Below, in pieces: positions 35,552 through 44,641 of a DNA stretch of 64,000 nucleotides (the first letter of the stretch is position 1; every line of letters starts with the position of its first letter). Origin of the DNA: SIG351 sp045627045 (GTDB lineage: Bacteria; Bacillota; Clostridia; HGM11327); NCBI GenBank assembly GCA_045627045.1, contig JAZQMY010000005.1, positions 26,566-90,565 on the forward strand, read 5' to 3'. A program made the position numbers and the translations under genes. The notes under the pieces are model-generated. The model had not been told where the DNA came from and searched no databases. It saw only the letters and a list, made by a program, of their open reading frames with translations.

Positions 35552-35580
35552 ATTATAGCACAAGAGAAGCGGAATGTCAA
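35552..35580 (-). promoter_or_regulatory. Promoter of the tRNA-Leu-like transcript
   Basis: Minus strand TTGACA (35580-35575), 17-base spacer, TATAAT (35557-35552): perfect consensus. It lies upstream of all three tRNA-like units, so they are co-transcribed. Confidence 0.8.
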
Positions 35581-35617
35581 TATTTTTTTGATGAACGGAT
35601 GAGGAAAAACAAATAAA

Positions 35618-35643
35618 AACGGTGAAGCAAATGCTTCACCGTT
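35618..35643 (-). terminator. Intrinsic terminator after the NSS transporter gene
   Basis: AACGGTGAAGC and GCTTCACCGTT with a 4-base loop; the minus tail is TTTTATTTG. Confidence 0.85.
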
Positions 35644-35665
35644 GATAAGAAGTGATAGATTAATA

Positions 35666-37168
35666 TTACTTCTCGTCCTCGTTGGTACCTGTTTCTTTCT
35701 TTGCAAAGCAGGCGAAATAAATGATTATTCCGACTACGAGAAGACCCACTGCCGAAAGCACGATTGCAAGACCGTTTTTATCAAACGTTCTTCCTGCTTC
35801 GCCGGCAGGCATAATAAGATCGAAAATACCGAAGATTTCAACGATTGCAATAAGCGCAGGCGTGATGTATTTTACCATGAAAGCAAAAATCTTTCCGAAT
35901 ACACCGAACTTGGTACCGCCGTCTTCGATTTCTTTCACAATCTTCTTTGCGCCAACTATCCAACCGATACCGATACAACTGATGAATGCGCATACAGGCA
36001 TGAGCACTGTGTTTGTGATTATGTCAAAGAGATCAAGAAGATCCTGACCGAACAGAGTGAATGAAGTGTCGCCGTTAAGAACTTTTCCGAGAGAAATGCT
36101 TATCGGAACAGAAACAAGGAAGCAGATTACAGCGACATATGTTGTAGCCTTTTTTCTGTTTGAGTGTGATTTCTGAATAACGAACTGCGTTGCAACCTCG
36201 AGAAGCGAGATAACTGATGTTACTGCGGCAACTGTTACCATTGCAAAGAAGAAGAATGAAACAATCTGACCGAATGCACCGAGGTTTTCAAATACGAGCG
36301 GGAGAGTCTTGAACATAAGTCCGAGTCCGCCCATGCCGAGCTCACTCGTGGGCACTCCGTTAATTGCACTGTAATGGAATACGGCAGGGAAAATTGCCAG
36401 ACCGCCGAGAAGTGCAACGAGTGTATCAAAGAGACAAATCATACCTGTTGACTTAACGAGGTTGATTTCATCGCCTGCGTATGAACCGTAAGTGATCATG
36501 ATACCCATACCGAGTGAAAGTGAGTAGAAGGCCTGTCCGAGTGCCGCAAGTGCCGTTTTCCACGTTACAGCTGAAAAATCAGGCTTGAGGTAGAAAGCGA
36601 GACCGTCGCTTACACCTTCACCAAGTGAAAGAGAATAAACGATAATAAAAAGAAGAATTACGAAAAGCACAGGCATAAGTACCTTTGAGGCTTTTTCGAT
36701 ACCATCTTTTACGCCACCCATAATAATGACCATAGCAAGAACGATAAATATTGCAGAGCAGAGAATTGCATCTCCGATATTACCTGCAAATATTTCAAAT
36801 TGTCCTGCGTTTCCGACAAATGAATTCAAAGCAAACTTAACTGTATATCCACCGAGAACGGAATAGTAGCAAGCAATGAATGCAGGAACGATTATGACAA
36901 TAAGACCTATCCAGCCAAGCTTGGGGCTGATTTTTTTGAACGCTGTTACAGGGTTTGCATGAGCTCTTTTTCCGATGTATATTTCGGCAATCATTGTTAC
37001 AAGACCGAGAAACAATACACTGCAAATATACAAAAGAACAAAAGCGGCACCGCCGTTTGCGCTTGTTTTGTACGGGAAAGCCCAAAGGTTTCCCAGACCG
37101 ATTGCGGATCCTGCAGCTGACAGAATAAAGCCTATGCCGCTGGCGAATCCGTTCCTTTTCTTTTCCAT
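35666..37168 (-). CDS. Sodium-dependent transporter, NSS family
   Basis: LeuT-like symporter moving an amino acid or similar solute with Na+. The N-terminal hallmark GFILSAAGSAIGLGNLWAFPY spans residues 11-31, supplying the sodium-site and substrate backbone. About 11-12 membrane segments run through 500 residues, with YITPALIAIVE near the end. The specificity cannot be read. It is monocistronic with a GGAGG before the ATG. Confidence 0.9.
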   Translation of the reverse strand: MEKKRNGFASGIGFILSAAGSAIGLGNLWAFPYKTSANGGAAFVLLYICSVLFLGLVTMIAEIYIGKRAHANPVTAFKKISPKLGWIGLIVIIVPAFIACYYSVLGGYTVKFALNSFVGNAGQFEIFAGNIGDAILCSAIFIVLAMVIIMGGVKDGIEKASKVLMPVLFVILLFIIVYSLSLGEGVSDGLAFYLKPDFSAVTWKTALAALGQAFYSLSLGMGIMITYGSYAGDEINLVKSTGMICLFDTLVALLGGLAIFPAVFHYSAINGVPTSELGMGGLGLMFKTLPLVFENLGAFGQIVSFFFFAMVTVAAVTSVISLLEVATQFVIQKSHSNRKKATTYVAVICFLVSVPISISLGKVLNGDTSFTLFGQDLLDLFDIITNTVLMPVCAFISCIGIGWIVGAKKIVKEIEDGGTKFGVFGKIFAFMVKYITPALIAIVEIFGIFDLIMPAGEAGRTFDKNGLAIVLSAVGLLVVGIIIYFACFAKKETGTNEDEK

Positions 37169-37338
37169 ATTTTACCTCCGCATGAAAAGCATACCTTGAA
37201 ATTATAACATAAAATAATATATAATTCAATATTATTTTTCTAAAAAATAAAAAAATTTTCATTTTTCAGGGAAAAGGTAATATAGTATATGATGACTGAA
37301 TCTGTAGCAGAATAATTGTTTTATACAGATAAACATAA

Positions 37339-37367
37339 TTGACTTTATCCGGTGTGAGTGATATAAT
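37339..37367 (+). promoter_or_regulatory. Promoter of the first deacetylase-like gene
   Basis: TTGACT (37339-37344), 17-base spacer, TATAAT (37362-37367). Confidence 0.7.
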
Positions 37368-37431
37368 AGAATCGTAAAGTTCACGGGCAAAGCCACCCGA
37401 AGCTATTGAAAACTCTTGACAGGAGAATAAT

Positions 37432-38367
37432 ATGGACAGGAATGATATCAGATTTTGCTACCCAAACTGGGCACCGAAGGCAGTAACGTTTTCAATTGAT
37501 GACGGACATAATGTACTCGATAAAAAGTTTATGAGCTATGTCAAGCCGGCAGGAATCAAGGGCACTTTTAACCTTACGGGAAGAGAGCCGTCTCCGTCAC
37601 CTGACTATCCGCAGATGTATGAGGACTACGGCATTGCAAATCATTGCAAGGCTCATCCCTTTGCTCTGACAGAGGACAAGAAACATCTTGTTGTGAATGA
37701 ACCTTATGACGGGGAGACCGCAAAGGATAATACGATTTATCCAAGAGATGAAAGGGGTCTTTATTTTTTCAGGATAAACAAGAATATGATATGGCCTATT
37801 GCCGAAATATGGAAATATATAGAGCTTATAGACAAGGCACAGAGAGAGCTTGAAGAGATTTTCGGAAAAGGCAGGATACGTGACTTTGTATGGCCCTTCG
37901 GAAAGCAGAGATCACCCGAGCTTATCGACTACATCAATTCTCACTTTTATTCATGCAGAAACTCGAATGTGATCAAGGATACCTTCGGCTATGAAGTGCC
38001 GCCGGATAAGAATGACTGGTCGATCACGGCTGGCTGGAGTGATCTTGTTGATCAGGCAAAGAAATTTGCGGCTCTTGAGGATGATTCAAAGCTCCGTTTC
38101 TTCTGTATAGGAATGCACTCTCACGATTATGAGAACAATAACAGCTGGGAGTCACTTGAGTTTGCCTGCAATCTTTTCGGCAATCAGCCTGACAAGTATT
38201 ATTCTGACGATGTTGACGGCTTGTTTGACTATTCCGATGCGGTGAATGCAGTGAAGTTCATTGACGGAAAGCCCGTGAATGAGTCCGGCATTGATATCTG
38301 GATGAAGGTGAACGGAAAGAAGGCTATTCTTGAGAAGAAGTCTTCATATATCAGATGGATCGATTGA
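37432..38367 (+). CDS. Polysaccharide deacetylase family protein
   Basis: CE4/NodB-like fold protein. The metal motif VTFSIDDGH (about 18-26) carries Asp 23-Asp 24, and a later region has IGMHSHDYEN. KGTFNLTGREP after the first motif is also typical. The 311 residues have no signal peptide or membrane segment, unlike peptidoglycan deacetylases, so a cytoplasmic substrate is likely. It is followed by a second, shorter member at 38532 with a terminator between them. Confidence 0.75.
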   Translation: MDRNDIRFCYPNWAPKAVTFSIDDGHNVLDKKFMSYVKPAGIKGTFNLTGREPSPSPDYPQMYEDYGIANHCKAHPFALTEDKKHLVVNEPYDGETAKDNTIYPRDERGLYFFRINKNMIWPIAEIWKYIELIDKAQRELEEIFGKGRIRDFVWPFGKQRSPELIDYINSHFYSCRNSNVIKDTFGYEVPPDKNDWSITAGWSDLVDQAKKFAALEDDSKLRFFCIGMHSHDYENNNSWESLEFACNLFGNQPDKYYSDDVDGLFDYSDAVNAVKFIDGKPVNESGIDIWMKVNGKKAILEKKSSYIRWID

Positions 38368-38419
38368 CGAAAGCATGTCCCGCGCCTGAAGCAGATACGG
38401 CATTATTTTGAACATAATG

Positions 38420-38443
38420 ATACCCGGAAAAACTTCCGGGTAT
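38420..38443 (+). terminator. Intrinsic terminator between the deacetylase-like genes
   Basis: ATACCCGGAA/TTCCGGGTAT stem, AAAC loop, then TTTTTTAT. Confidence 0.85.
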
Positions 38444-38531
38444 TTTTTATAGATGCAGGCAGTTGAAATAAAACGGCTTTTATGGTAAAATTAAAATATA
38501 AAACAACTTTATCGGAAAAAGGAGAATAAAT

Positions 38532-39227
38532 ATGTTCAACGGCAAGATGAAGGCTGTCACATTCAGCTATGATGACGGAGTTTTTCAGGATAAAAGACTT
38601 ATAGCATTGTTCAACAAGTACGATCTGAAGGGTACATTCAATCTGAATTCGGGGCTATTCGGAAACCTCTGGAATCTTGACGTTATGGGAAATTTTGTTC
38701 CACACGTCCGCTTTCCTGCAAGGGAAATCCGCAAAATATATGAAGGACACGAAATTGCAGTGCATTCTCTTACGCATCCTTATCTTGAAAATCTTGGGGA
38801 CGAGGAATTTATAAACGAAATAGAGCAGGACAGACTAAACCTTTCGGAGCTTGCAGGCTATGATGTTGTCGGAATGGCTTATCCGGGCGGCTCAGGCTAT
38901 CATACGGAGCATTACCTTGACCTCGTACGCAGCTGCACCGGAATCAGGTATGCAAGAACGACGCATTCTGTTTATAATTTTGATTTACAGACAAATCTTG
39001 TCCGATTCAATCCGACAATATATCATCTTGAATGGGACAGGCTTTTTGAATTGGCAGAAAACTTTATTGGTATGAAGCCTGAAGAACCCAAGCTTTTCTA
39101 TATCTGGGGACATGCATACGAGCTCGATTACAGCGAAGAGGGCTGGGAGAAGTACGAAGAATTCTGCAGGATGATAAGCGGCAGGGACGATATATTCTAC
39201 GGAACAAACAGTGAGTGCATCCTGTAA
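38532..39227 (+). CDS. Polysaccharide deacetylase family protein (short form)
   Basis: CE4/NodB-like protein of 231 residues. Motif 1 is VTFSYDDGVFQD (about 9-20), motif 2 HSLTHPYLENL (His-x3-His, about 78), motif 3 MAYPGGSGYH and a final YIWGHAYELD. All standard metal and catalytic positions appear present. There is no signal peptide. GGAG precedes the ATG. It is probably a paralogue of the protein at 37432. Confidence 0.8.
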   Translation: MFNGKMKAVTFSYDDGVFQDKRLIALFNKYDLKGTFNLNSGLFGNLWNLDVMGNFVPHVRFPAREIRKIYEGHEIAVHSLTHPYLENLGDEEFINEIEQDRLNLSELAGYDVVGMAYPGGSGYHTEHYLDLVRSCTGIRYARTTHSVYNFDLQTNLVRFNPTIYHLEWDRLFELAENFIGMKPEEPKLFYIWGHAYELDYSEEGWEKYEEFCRMISGRDDIFYGTNSECIL

Positions 39228-39289
39228 TATGGAATATTGTTGTTTTGTATTATTTTATAGAAAAATATGATTTTTTATTTAATTTGCTA

Positions 39290-39318
39290 TTGCAATTTTT
39301 GTAAAACAGTGCTATAAT
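39290..39318 (+). promoter_or_regulatory. Promoter of the glycine riboswitch/AGCS transcript
   Basis: TTGCAA (39290-39295), 17-base spacer, TATAAT (39313-39318). Confidence 0.75.
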
Positions 39319-39344
39319 AACACAGTAAACAAATTGCTACACGC

Positions 39345-39512
39345 AATACGCAGGAAAAGGCTCGTATGGGCCGCCGAAGGAGTAACACTCTCAGGTATCG
39401 ATTCGATGGGACTGTGTATGTGCAGAGCTCCGGAGAAGTCCACTAAATGGGTACCGAAGGTGCAAGGCTTTAAGCCGAATCTCTCAGGTAAAAGGACGGA
39501 GGTCTTAAGCGA
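39345..39512 (+). ncRNA. Tandem glycine riboswitch
   Basis: Two consecutive glycine aptamers. The first has GCCGCCGAAGGAG, CTCTCAGGTATCGA and GATGGGACTGTG; the second has GTACCGAAGGTGCAAGGC, CTCTCAGGTAAAAGGAC and GGAG. Two aptamers in a row and a downstream terminator are the classic cooperative layout. Here the regulated gene is an alanine/glycine symporter, not the gcv operon. Confidence 0.93.
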
Positions 39513-39539
39513 GTTATAGAATAACTTGTATTTTTTCCG

Positions 39540-39562
39540 GAGCCAACAGAAATGTTTGGCTC
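39540..39562 (+). terminator. Expression-platform terminator of the glycine riboswitch
   Basis: GAGCCAA and TTGGCTC arms with a 9-base loop, then TTTTTG. It lies between aptamer 2 and the symporter gene and is probably antagonised or enforced by glycine binding. Confidence 0.75.
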
Positions 39563-39606
39563 TTTTTGTTTATAATTTTAACATACGATTCGGGAGGAAT
39601 CATAAA

Positions 39607-41121
39607 ATGTGGGAAAACATTATCCACGCTATCACGGTCGCCAATGATTATGTAAACAACATAGTATGGGGCTGGCCGGTAATCATTCTTATCCTGGGCA
39701 CAGGTCTTTTGCTCAGTATCCGTACACGTTTTCTTCAGCTGAGAAAATTCGGTGAGTCAATCAACACGACTATCGTTCCTGCCGTAAAGAGCATCGGCAA
39801 GAAGAAAAAGGTTGATAAGAATGCAAAGTCAGTATCACAGTTCGAAGCGTTTTCAGCTGCTATTTCGGGTACGGTAGGTACAGGCAACATCATCGGTGTT
39901 ACATCAGCTATCCTTACAGGCGGCCCCGGCGCAGTATTTTGGATGTGGATATCAGCATTTTTCGGAATGGTAACAAACTACTCTGAAAACGTTCTCGGTC
40001 TTTATTACAGAAAAAAGGACAAGCATGGCAATTTCTCCGGCGGCGCCTTCTATTATATTGCAGACGGACTCAAGTGGAAATGGCTTGCATACATTGCCGC
40101 AGTCTTCTGTCTCATTGCCGCAGCAGGCATGAGCGGCGTTCAGGCAAACAAGATTGCAGGAACAATTCAGTCCACATTTTCAGGCTCAATCAGCATTGAC
40201 CCCACTGTTTTCAAGCTTATTATCGGTGCGATAGTTGCGATTCTCATTGCCCTTATCATCATGGGCGGCATCAAAAGAATCGGTAAGATAGCATCATTGC
40301 TTGTTCCTTTCATGTCATTGCTCTTTATCGTGCTTTCACTTGTAATCATAATAATCAATATCGCATCTCTTCCTGCAGCGTTTGGTCTTATCTTCAAGAG
40401 TGCATTCAACTTCAAGGCAGCAGGAAGCGGTATCATGGGCTATGCTTTTGCTCAGGTAATCAAGAAGGGTATGGCACGAGGTGTATTCTCAAATGAAGCA
40501 GGTCTGGGTTCATCTGTTATTGCTCACTCTGCATCGGAAACAAGAGAACCTGTAAAGCAGGGTCTCTGGGGTGTTTTCGAGGTATTCTTCGATACATTCG
40601 TAATCTGCACACTTACAGCCGTGGTTGTACTTACTTCATATGATGTCAGCGCTTTTACCGGTCTTGAGAGCGATACGGCAGTTGCCATCGGAGCATTCTC
40701 AAATGTATTCGGTTCATTCGGTACAGCTTGCTTTACGATAATTCTTCCGCTCTTTGCCTTCACAACAATTCTCGCATGGTCATATTACGGCGAGAAGGCC
40801 TGTGAGTTCTGCTTCCAGTGGCTTGGCGAGAAGGGCAGAAAGATTGCTGTTATCGTATTCAAGGTAATATATGTCCTGTTTATTGTATGCGCTGCAATTA
40901 TTGAGAGCGATCTCGTATGGGCTATTGATGATACGGCAAACGGACTTATGTCAATCCCGAACCTTGTTGCACTCGTTCTTTTGAGCGGCGTTGTGGTAAA
41001 GGTTACGAAGAATTATTTCGATCGTAAGAACGGCAAGAACGTTGAGCCTATGCTTTCAAACGATCCTGAGCTGAACGAAGAGTTCAAGAAGGATATCGCT
41101 GAGGAAGAAAAGCAGGCATAA
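39607..41121 (+). CDS. Alanine/glycine:cation symporter (AGCS family)
   Basis: Sodium-coupled alanine or glycine transporter with about ten or eleven membrane segments over 504 residues. Family motifs include GTVGTGNIIGVTSAIL, GGPGAVFWMWISAFFGM and GVFSNEAGLGSS. I chose the ATG at 39607, with GGGAGG 10 bases upstream; the frame upstream runs through the riboswitch terminator. Control by a tandem glycine riboswitch indicates that glycine is the key substrate, for uptake or for efflux of excess. Confidence 0.92.
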   Translation: MWENIIHAITVANDYVNNIVWGWPVIILILGTGLLLSIRTRFLQLRKFGESINTTIVPAVKSIGKKKKVDKNAKSVSQFEAFSAAISGTVGTGNIIGVTSAILTGGPGAVFWMWISAFFGMVTNYSENVLGLYYRKKDKHGNFSGGAFYYIADGLKWKWLAYIAAVFCLIAAAGMSGVQANKIAGTIQSTFSGSISIDPTVFKLIIGAIVAILIALIIMGGIKRIGKIASLLVPFMSLLFIVLSLVIIIINIASLPAAFGLIFKSAFNFKAAGSGIMGYAFAQVIKKGMARGVFSNEAGLGSSVIAHSASETREPVKQGLWGVFEVFFDTFVICTLTAVVVLTSYDVSAFTGLESDTAVAIGAFSNVFGSFGTACFTIILPLFAFTTILAWSYYGEKACEFCFQWLGEKGRKIAVIVFKVIYVLFIVCAAIIESDLVWAIDDTANGLMSIPNLVALVLLSGVVVKVTKNYFDRKNGKNVEPMLSNDPELNEEFKKDIAEEEKQA

Positions 41122-41147
41122 CAAACATATTCGGAAAATATATATTT

Positions 41148-41176
41148 CAGAGCGGTTAAGATAATTGACCGCTCTG
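41148..41176 (+). terminator. Intrinsic terminator after the AGCS gene
   Basis: CAGAGCGGT/ACCGCTCTG stem, 11-base loop, then ATTTTTTA. The rest of 41177-41400 holds no gene that I can see. Confidence 0.85.
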
Positions 41177-41407
41177 ATTTTTTATAGGCAAATATGAAAT
41201 CAAAAATGAAATTGGACAGCGACAAAAGACTTTATCGGCTCTGAAATGAAAGATAGCTTTGGATGAGATTTGATCGGAAAACGTGAAACATTGATCCTGC
41301 GGCGCAGATGTGCGCCTCTGCGGGCTGAAAATAAAACATCCTTCGGAATCGGATGAGAAGAGAGGACATTCTTCACACACGTTCAGGAAAGATACATAAA
41401 AATTTTC

Positions 41408-41436
41408 TTGACTAAAAAAGAAAAAAATGATACAAT
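41408..41436 (+). promoter_or_regulatory. Promoter of the acyltransferase gene
   Basis: TTGACT (41408-41413), 17-base spacer, TACAAT (41431-41436). Confidence 0.65.
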
Positions 41437-41499
41437 TAAAAATATTTATATAAAAAAATAACGAAAACCGCCTCTTTGTCAGTTTTCGGGGAGTGTTAT

Positions 41500-42777
41500 A
41501 TGCCGAATTTCAAACGATTCGATTTTTTGAAGGATCCGAAACGCTTCAAAACGTATTTAAGACCGGTCGCAAATCTGATCTGCGCACCGTATCTGAAAAA
41601 ATACAAGCCGAGGATCACGTTTCATAACGGTGCGGAAAATGTCAAGGGACCGTTCCTGCTCCTGTGCAATCATAATTCATTTATGGATTTCAGCGTTGCA
41701 TACAAGCTGCTGAAAGGGGAAAATCCGAATTTTGTCGTTGCAATTGACGGTTTCATAGGCAGAGAATGGCTTCTTCGGGACATAGGATGTATCTGCAAAC
41801 GCAAATTTACGAATGATACCGTGCTTGTCCGCAAAATCAAAAAGGTACTCGATCGCGGCGACATTCCAGTAATTTATCCGGAGGCACGTTACTCGCTCTG
41901 CGGGACAACGGCTGTTCTTCCAAAGTCGCTCGGCAAAATGGTGAAGCTTTTCCGCGTGCCTGTCATGACGCTGATTTGTCACGGCCACCATATCAATGAA
42001 CCATTCTGGGATACTTCTCACGCAAGAGGAATTCCCTATAACGAAGCTGATTATACACTTCTTTTCACAAAAGAGGAATTAGATGAGCTTTCCGTTGACG
42101 AAATCAACAGCCGCCTTGCCGAGACATTCAGATATGATGATTTTGCGTGGCAGAAGGAAAAGAAAATCTGTATTGATGATCCGAAGCGTGCGGACGGATT
42201 GGATAAAGTTCTGTATCAGTGTCCCTGCTGCAATAAGGAATTCGGTATGAAATCCGAAGGTACCCGGATTTACTGTTCACATTGCGGAAAAACTTGGGAA
42301 ATGACTGAGTACGGTGAGCTGAAGGCGACAAACGGTGAGACTGAATTTTCTCATATACCGGACTGGTACGAATGGGAGCGTGCGAATGTCAGAAAAGAAG
42401 TGGAGGAGGGCAGATACTCAACGGGAATCATGCCTGTCAGAGTGAAATCACTTCCGAATGCGAAAAAGTTCATCGACGTAGGAACGGGAACGATGATTCA
42501 CGATATGCAGGGCTTTTATGTGAAGCTCGACAATCCGGAAAAGAGCGATACAACAGAAATCTGCCTGAAAGCTGCAAATACCTATTCAGTCCACATTGAA
42601 TACCGCTATCTCTTCAAAAACGGTGACTGCGTGGATCTGAATACATCAAAGGACACCTGGTACGTATATCCTTATGACTGCGATTTTTCCGTGACGAAAA
42701 TGGCACTGGCAACGGAGGAGCTGTATTTTGAGAAAATGCGAAAATCCGGAAAGGAAATACAACCGGGGCTTGCCTGA
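41500..42777 (+). CDS. Lysophospholipid acyltransferase (PlsC-like) with zinc-ribbon insert
   Basis: Glycerolipid acyltransferase: catalytic NHNSFMD (His 58, Asp 63), substrate motif PEARYS (about 127) and GxxxRDIGC region. After the acyltransferase domain (about 45-230) comes a zinc ribbon with CPCC and CSHC (about 234-260), then a domain of unknown role to residue 425. I chose the ATG at 41500 because GGGGAG lies 7 bases upstream. The extra C-terminal half is common in clostridial homologues but uncharacterised. Confidence 0.82.
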   Translation: MPNFKRFDFLKDPKRFKTYLRPVANLICAPYLKKYKPRITFHNGAENVKGPFLLLCNHNSFMDFSVAYKLLKGENPNFVVAIDGFIGREWLLRDIGCICKRKFTNDTVLVRKIKKVLDRGDIPVIYPEARYSLCGTTAVLPKSLGKMVKLFRVPVMTLICHGHHINEPFWDTSHARGIPYNEADYTLLFTKEELDELSVDEINSRLAETFRYDDFAWQKEKKICIDDPKRADGLDKVLYQCPCCNKEFGMKSEGTRIYCSHCGKTWEMTEYGELKATNGETEFSHIPDWYEWERANVRKEVEEGRYSTGIMPVRVKSLPNAKKFIDVGTGTMIHDMQGFYVKLDNPEKSDTTEICLKAANTYSVHIEYRYLFKNGDCVDLNTSKDTWYVYPYDCDFSVTKMALATEELYFEKMRKSGKEIQPGLA

Positions 42778-42805
42778 ACAACTGAAAAATAAACATTATG
42801 AAACA

Positions 42806-42833
42806 CCCTCCGAAAGGTCTGACCTCCGGAGGG
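42806..42833 (+). terminator. Intrinsic terminator after the acyltransferase gene
   Basis: CCCTCCG/CGGAGGG outer stem with an AGGTC/GACCT inner stem. It also lies before the converging anti-sigma gene. Confidence 0.7.
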
Positions 42834-42875
42834 CACTTTATTTTGCTTGGGGACAATTTATAAACGGGTTTTTAA

Positions 42876-43622
42876 TCAGATATTAATGACGTTGATGGAT
42901 CTGCATATATCATTAAGGAGATCAAAGAATGAGTCAAGAGTGATCTGAGCGGATAACATTACGGTATCAACTTCAACACCGTAGTATTCCAGGTAGTATT
43001 GAAGATTATCCTCTGAAAATGCGAAGTAAGCACAAATATCGTCAAAAGCCAGGGATTCCTCGTCAATATGCATATACTTTGTAAGTGAATGCAAATCAAA
43101 CATATAAGGATTATATTCTTCCGGCATAAGCTCAACTGTTATCTGACCTGAAGTGCAGTCTACTAGAAGTATCCTGTCATAATAGCTGAACACGAGGACT
43201 TCCTTTTCTGCTGACATACCTCTGATCAGGTTTTCAAGGCTGTCTTTTTTAGTACAATCAATTACGAAAAGCCCATTGGTGAACGGATTATTCATATATC
43301 CGAATTTGCTTTCAGATAATTCGGAAATTGTTGCCTGAAAATAATAATCTGTTTCAAGCTCAAATTCACATGAATCATTCATTACAAGATAGGTACAATC
43401 CATAAGAATAACGTCTGAAGAACCATTATGAGGATTCTTGGGAGAGAAAAATACAGATGTGAGCAAAATCGACAACAGAATTACTGCTGCTGAAGCAGAA
43501 ATAATAGCAGTGTAGACTGTTTTGCGCTTTGAATTTTTTGAATTTGTTTTTTGCGGATTTGCTTCTTCAATGTAGATATCATCAATTGATGAAAGCTGTT
43601 TACTTAATTCTAATTTATTCAT
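42876..43622 (-). CDS. Putative anti-sigma factor (single membrane span)
   Basis: The 248 residues have a short charged cytoplasmic part (1-35), one membrane segment (about 36-60, TAIISASAAVILLSILLTSV) and an extracytoplasmic domain with several Cys. It overlaps the ECF sigma gene by 4 bp (ATGA), the usual sigma/anti-sigma coupling. The sequence matches no anti-sigma family that I recognise, so the role is inferred from position and topology. Confidence 0.6.
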   Translation of the reverse strand: MNKLELSKQLSSIDDIYIEEANPQKTNSKNSKRKTVYTAIISASAAVILLSILLTSVFFSPKNPHNGSSDVILMDCTYLVMNDSCEFELETDYYFQATISELSESKFGYMNNPFTNGLFVIDCTKKDSLENLIRGMSAEKEVLVFSYYDRILLVDCTSGQITVELMPEEYNPYMFDLHSLTKYMHIDEESLAFDDICAYFAFSEDNLQYYLEYYGVEVDTVMLSAQITLDSFFDLLNDICRSINVINI

Positions 43623-44167
43623 AATATATTCTCCTTTATCAAGTGTGTTTTAAGGTCTGATCTTGTTCTGTGCAGAACAGTTTTAACATTGCTTTCGGTT
43701 AGTGAGTTGTTTTTTGCAATTTCAGATATGGAGCAGCAGTAAAAGTATCTCTGAATAAATACTATCCTGTCACGCTTTGACAGCGTAGCAAGAAATACGT
43801 TCAGAGCATTCTTAATAGCAAGACTGTTTGTAATGTCGGGAGTGTTATCAGGAAAGCACTCTGAGAACTCATCGATTGAAACATCTGCTTCAGAATTTCG
43901 CTTTGATGCTGTTTTTCTGTCAAACATATTCAAAGCAATATTTCTTGTGATCCTGCCCAGGTAGGCACGAAGATTATCAGGATGCTCAGGCGGAATGTTA
44001 TTCCATACGGCTAAAAGCGCATCGTTTATACATTCTTCGGCATCTTCGTTTGAATTCAGAATATTATAAGCTATGTAGCTCATGTATCGTTTGTATTGCT
44101 TTTCTGTTTCGAGAATTGCATTTTCAGAACGGATGGAAAACAACTGCAACAGTTCCTTATCATTCAT
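43619..44167 (-). CDS. ECF-type RNA polymerase sigma factor
   Basis: Extracytoplasmic-function sigma factor of 182 residues. Region 2 (about 18-90) contains YIAYNILNSNEDAEECINDALLAVW (quoted in part) and a DNA-melting segment RAYLGRITRNIALN. Region 4 (about 125-175) has a helix-turn-helix ISEIAKNNSLTESNVKTVLHR. I chose the ATG at 44167 because AAGGAGG precedes it. It likely directs its own operon and unknown targets in response to an envelope signal. Confidence 0.88.
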   Translation of the reverse strand: MNDKELLQLFSIRSENAILETEKQYKRYMSYIAYNILNSNEDAEECINDALLAVWNNIPPEHPDNLRAYLGRITRNIALNMFDRKTASKRNSEADVSIDEFSECFPDNTPDITNSLAIKNALNVFLATLSKRDRIVFIQRYFYCCSISEIAKNNSLTESNVKTVLHRTRSDLKTHLIKENIL

Positions 44168-44641
44168 GATATACCTCCTTGTTTTAGCTGAAAGGCCTTT
44201 CAATACTAAAGTAATAATTTGCCATAAAAAGGTTACAAAATAAAAAAATAATTATGAACTGCCGTATATACTAACATAATCAGATAATAAAGTCAATCAG
44301 TTCTATGTCAGCAGGCAGGATAGTTATTACGGATAATTATAATTTGTTTTTCGGAAAAGTGTGGTCAGAGAAGGGCTGATGCCGGATAGGATAAAAATGT
44401 TATGTAGTAAAGAGATTGTTGATTGATTTTGTATCTTGCCAGGAAACTTCAGCATAAAATCGAAAGCGAAGGCATCCACCTCGCTTTTTTGACATGAAAA
44501 AAGTGTCCGTGAAACTCACGAACACTTGATCTGGTACGAGTGTTCATAAGGGATTTGATAAATCAAATTACTCCGGCTCCGAATACATATATTCTTACTC
44601 GTATCCATTGCCGTTTGCAAATAATAATTTTGGATGATGAA
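44168..44641. other. Intergenic region at the left edge of the accessory block
   Basis: No gene seen. It contains the sigma operon's upstream region, a terminator-like hairpin near 44463-44490 (AAAGCGA...TCGCTTTTTT), and a 35-base block matching the terminator and CCA end of the tRNA-Leu at 60280 (see separate entry). Confidence 0.6.
44501..44535 (-). repeat. Relic of a tRNA-Leu terminator and CCA end (left island boundary)
   Basis: AAGTGTCCGTGA-AAC-TCACGAACACTT followed by GATCTGGT matches 60249-60283 in all but one base of the overlap. There it is the terminator and CCA end of a tRNA-Leu; here no tRNA follows. The next bases (44536-44558) resemble, in inverted orientation, the terminator of the other tRNA-Leu copy (59781-59803). 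Confidence 0.6.

Noticed and set aside
44536..44606. Possible tRNA with ACGAGT/ACTCGT ends and CCA on the minus strand
   Set aside because: Ends pair over six bases and the length is about 71, but no T-loop, D-arm or anticodon arm can be drawn.
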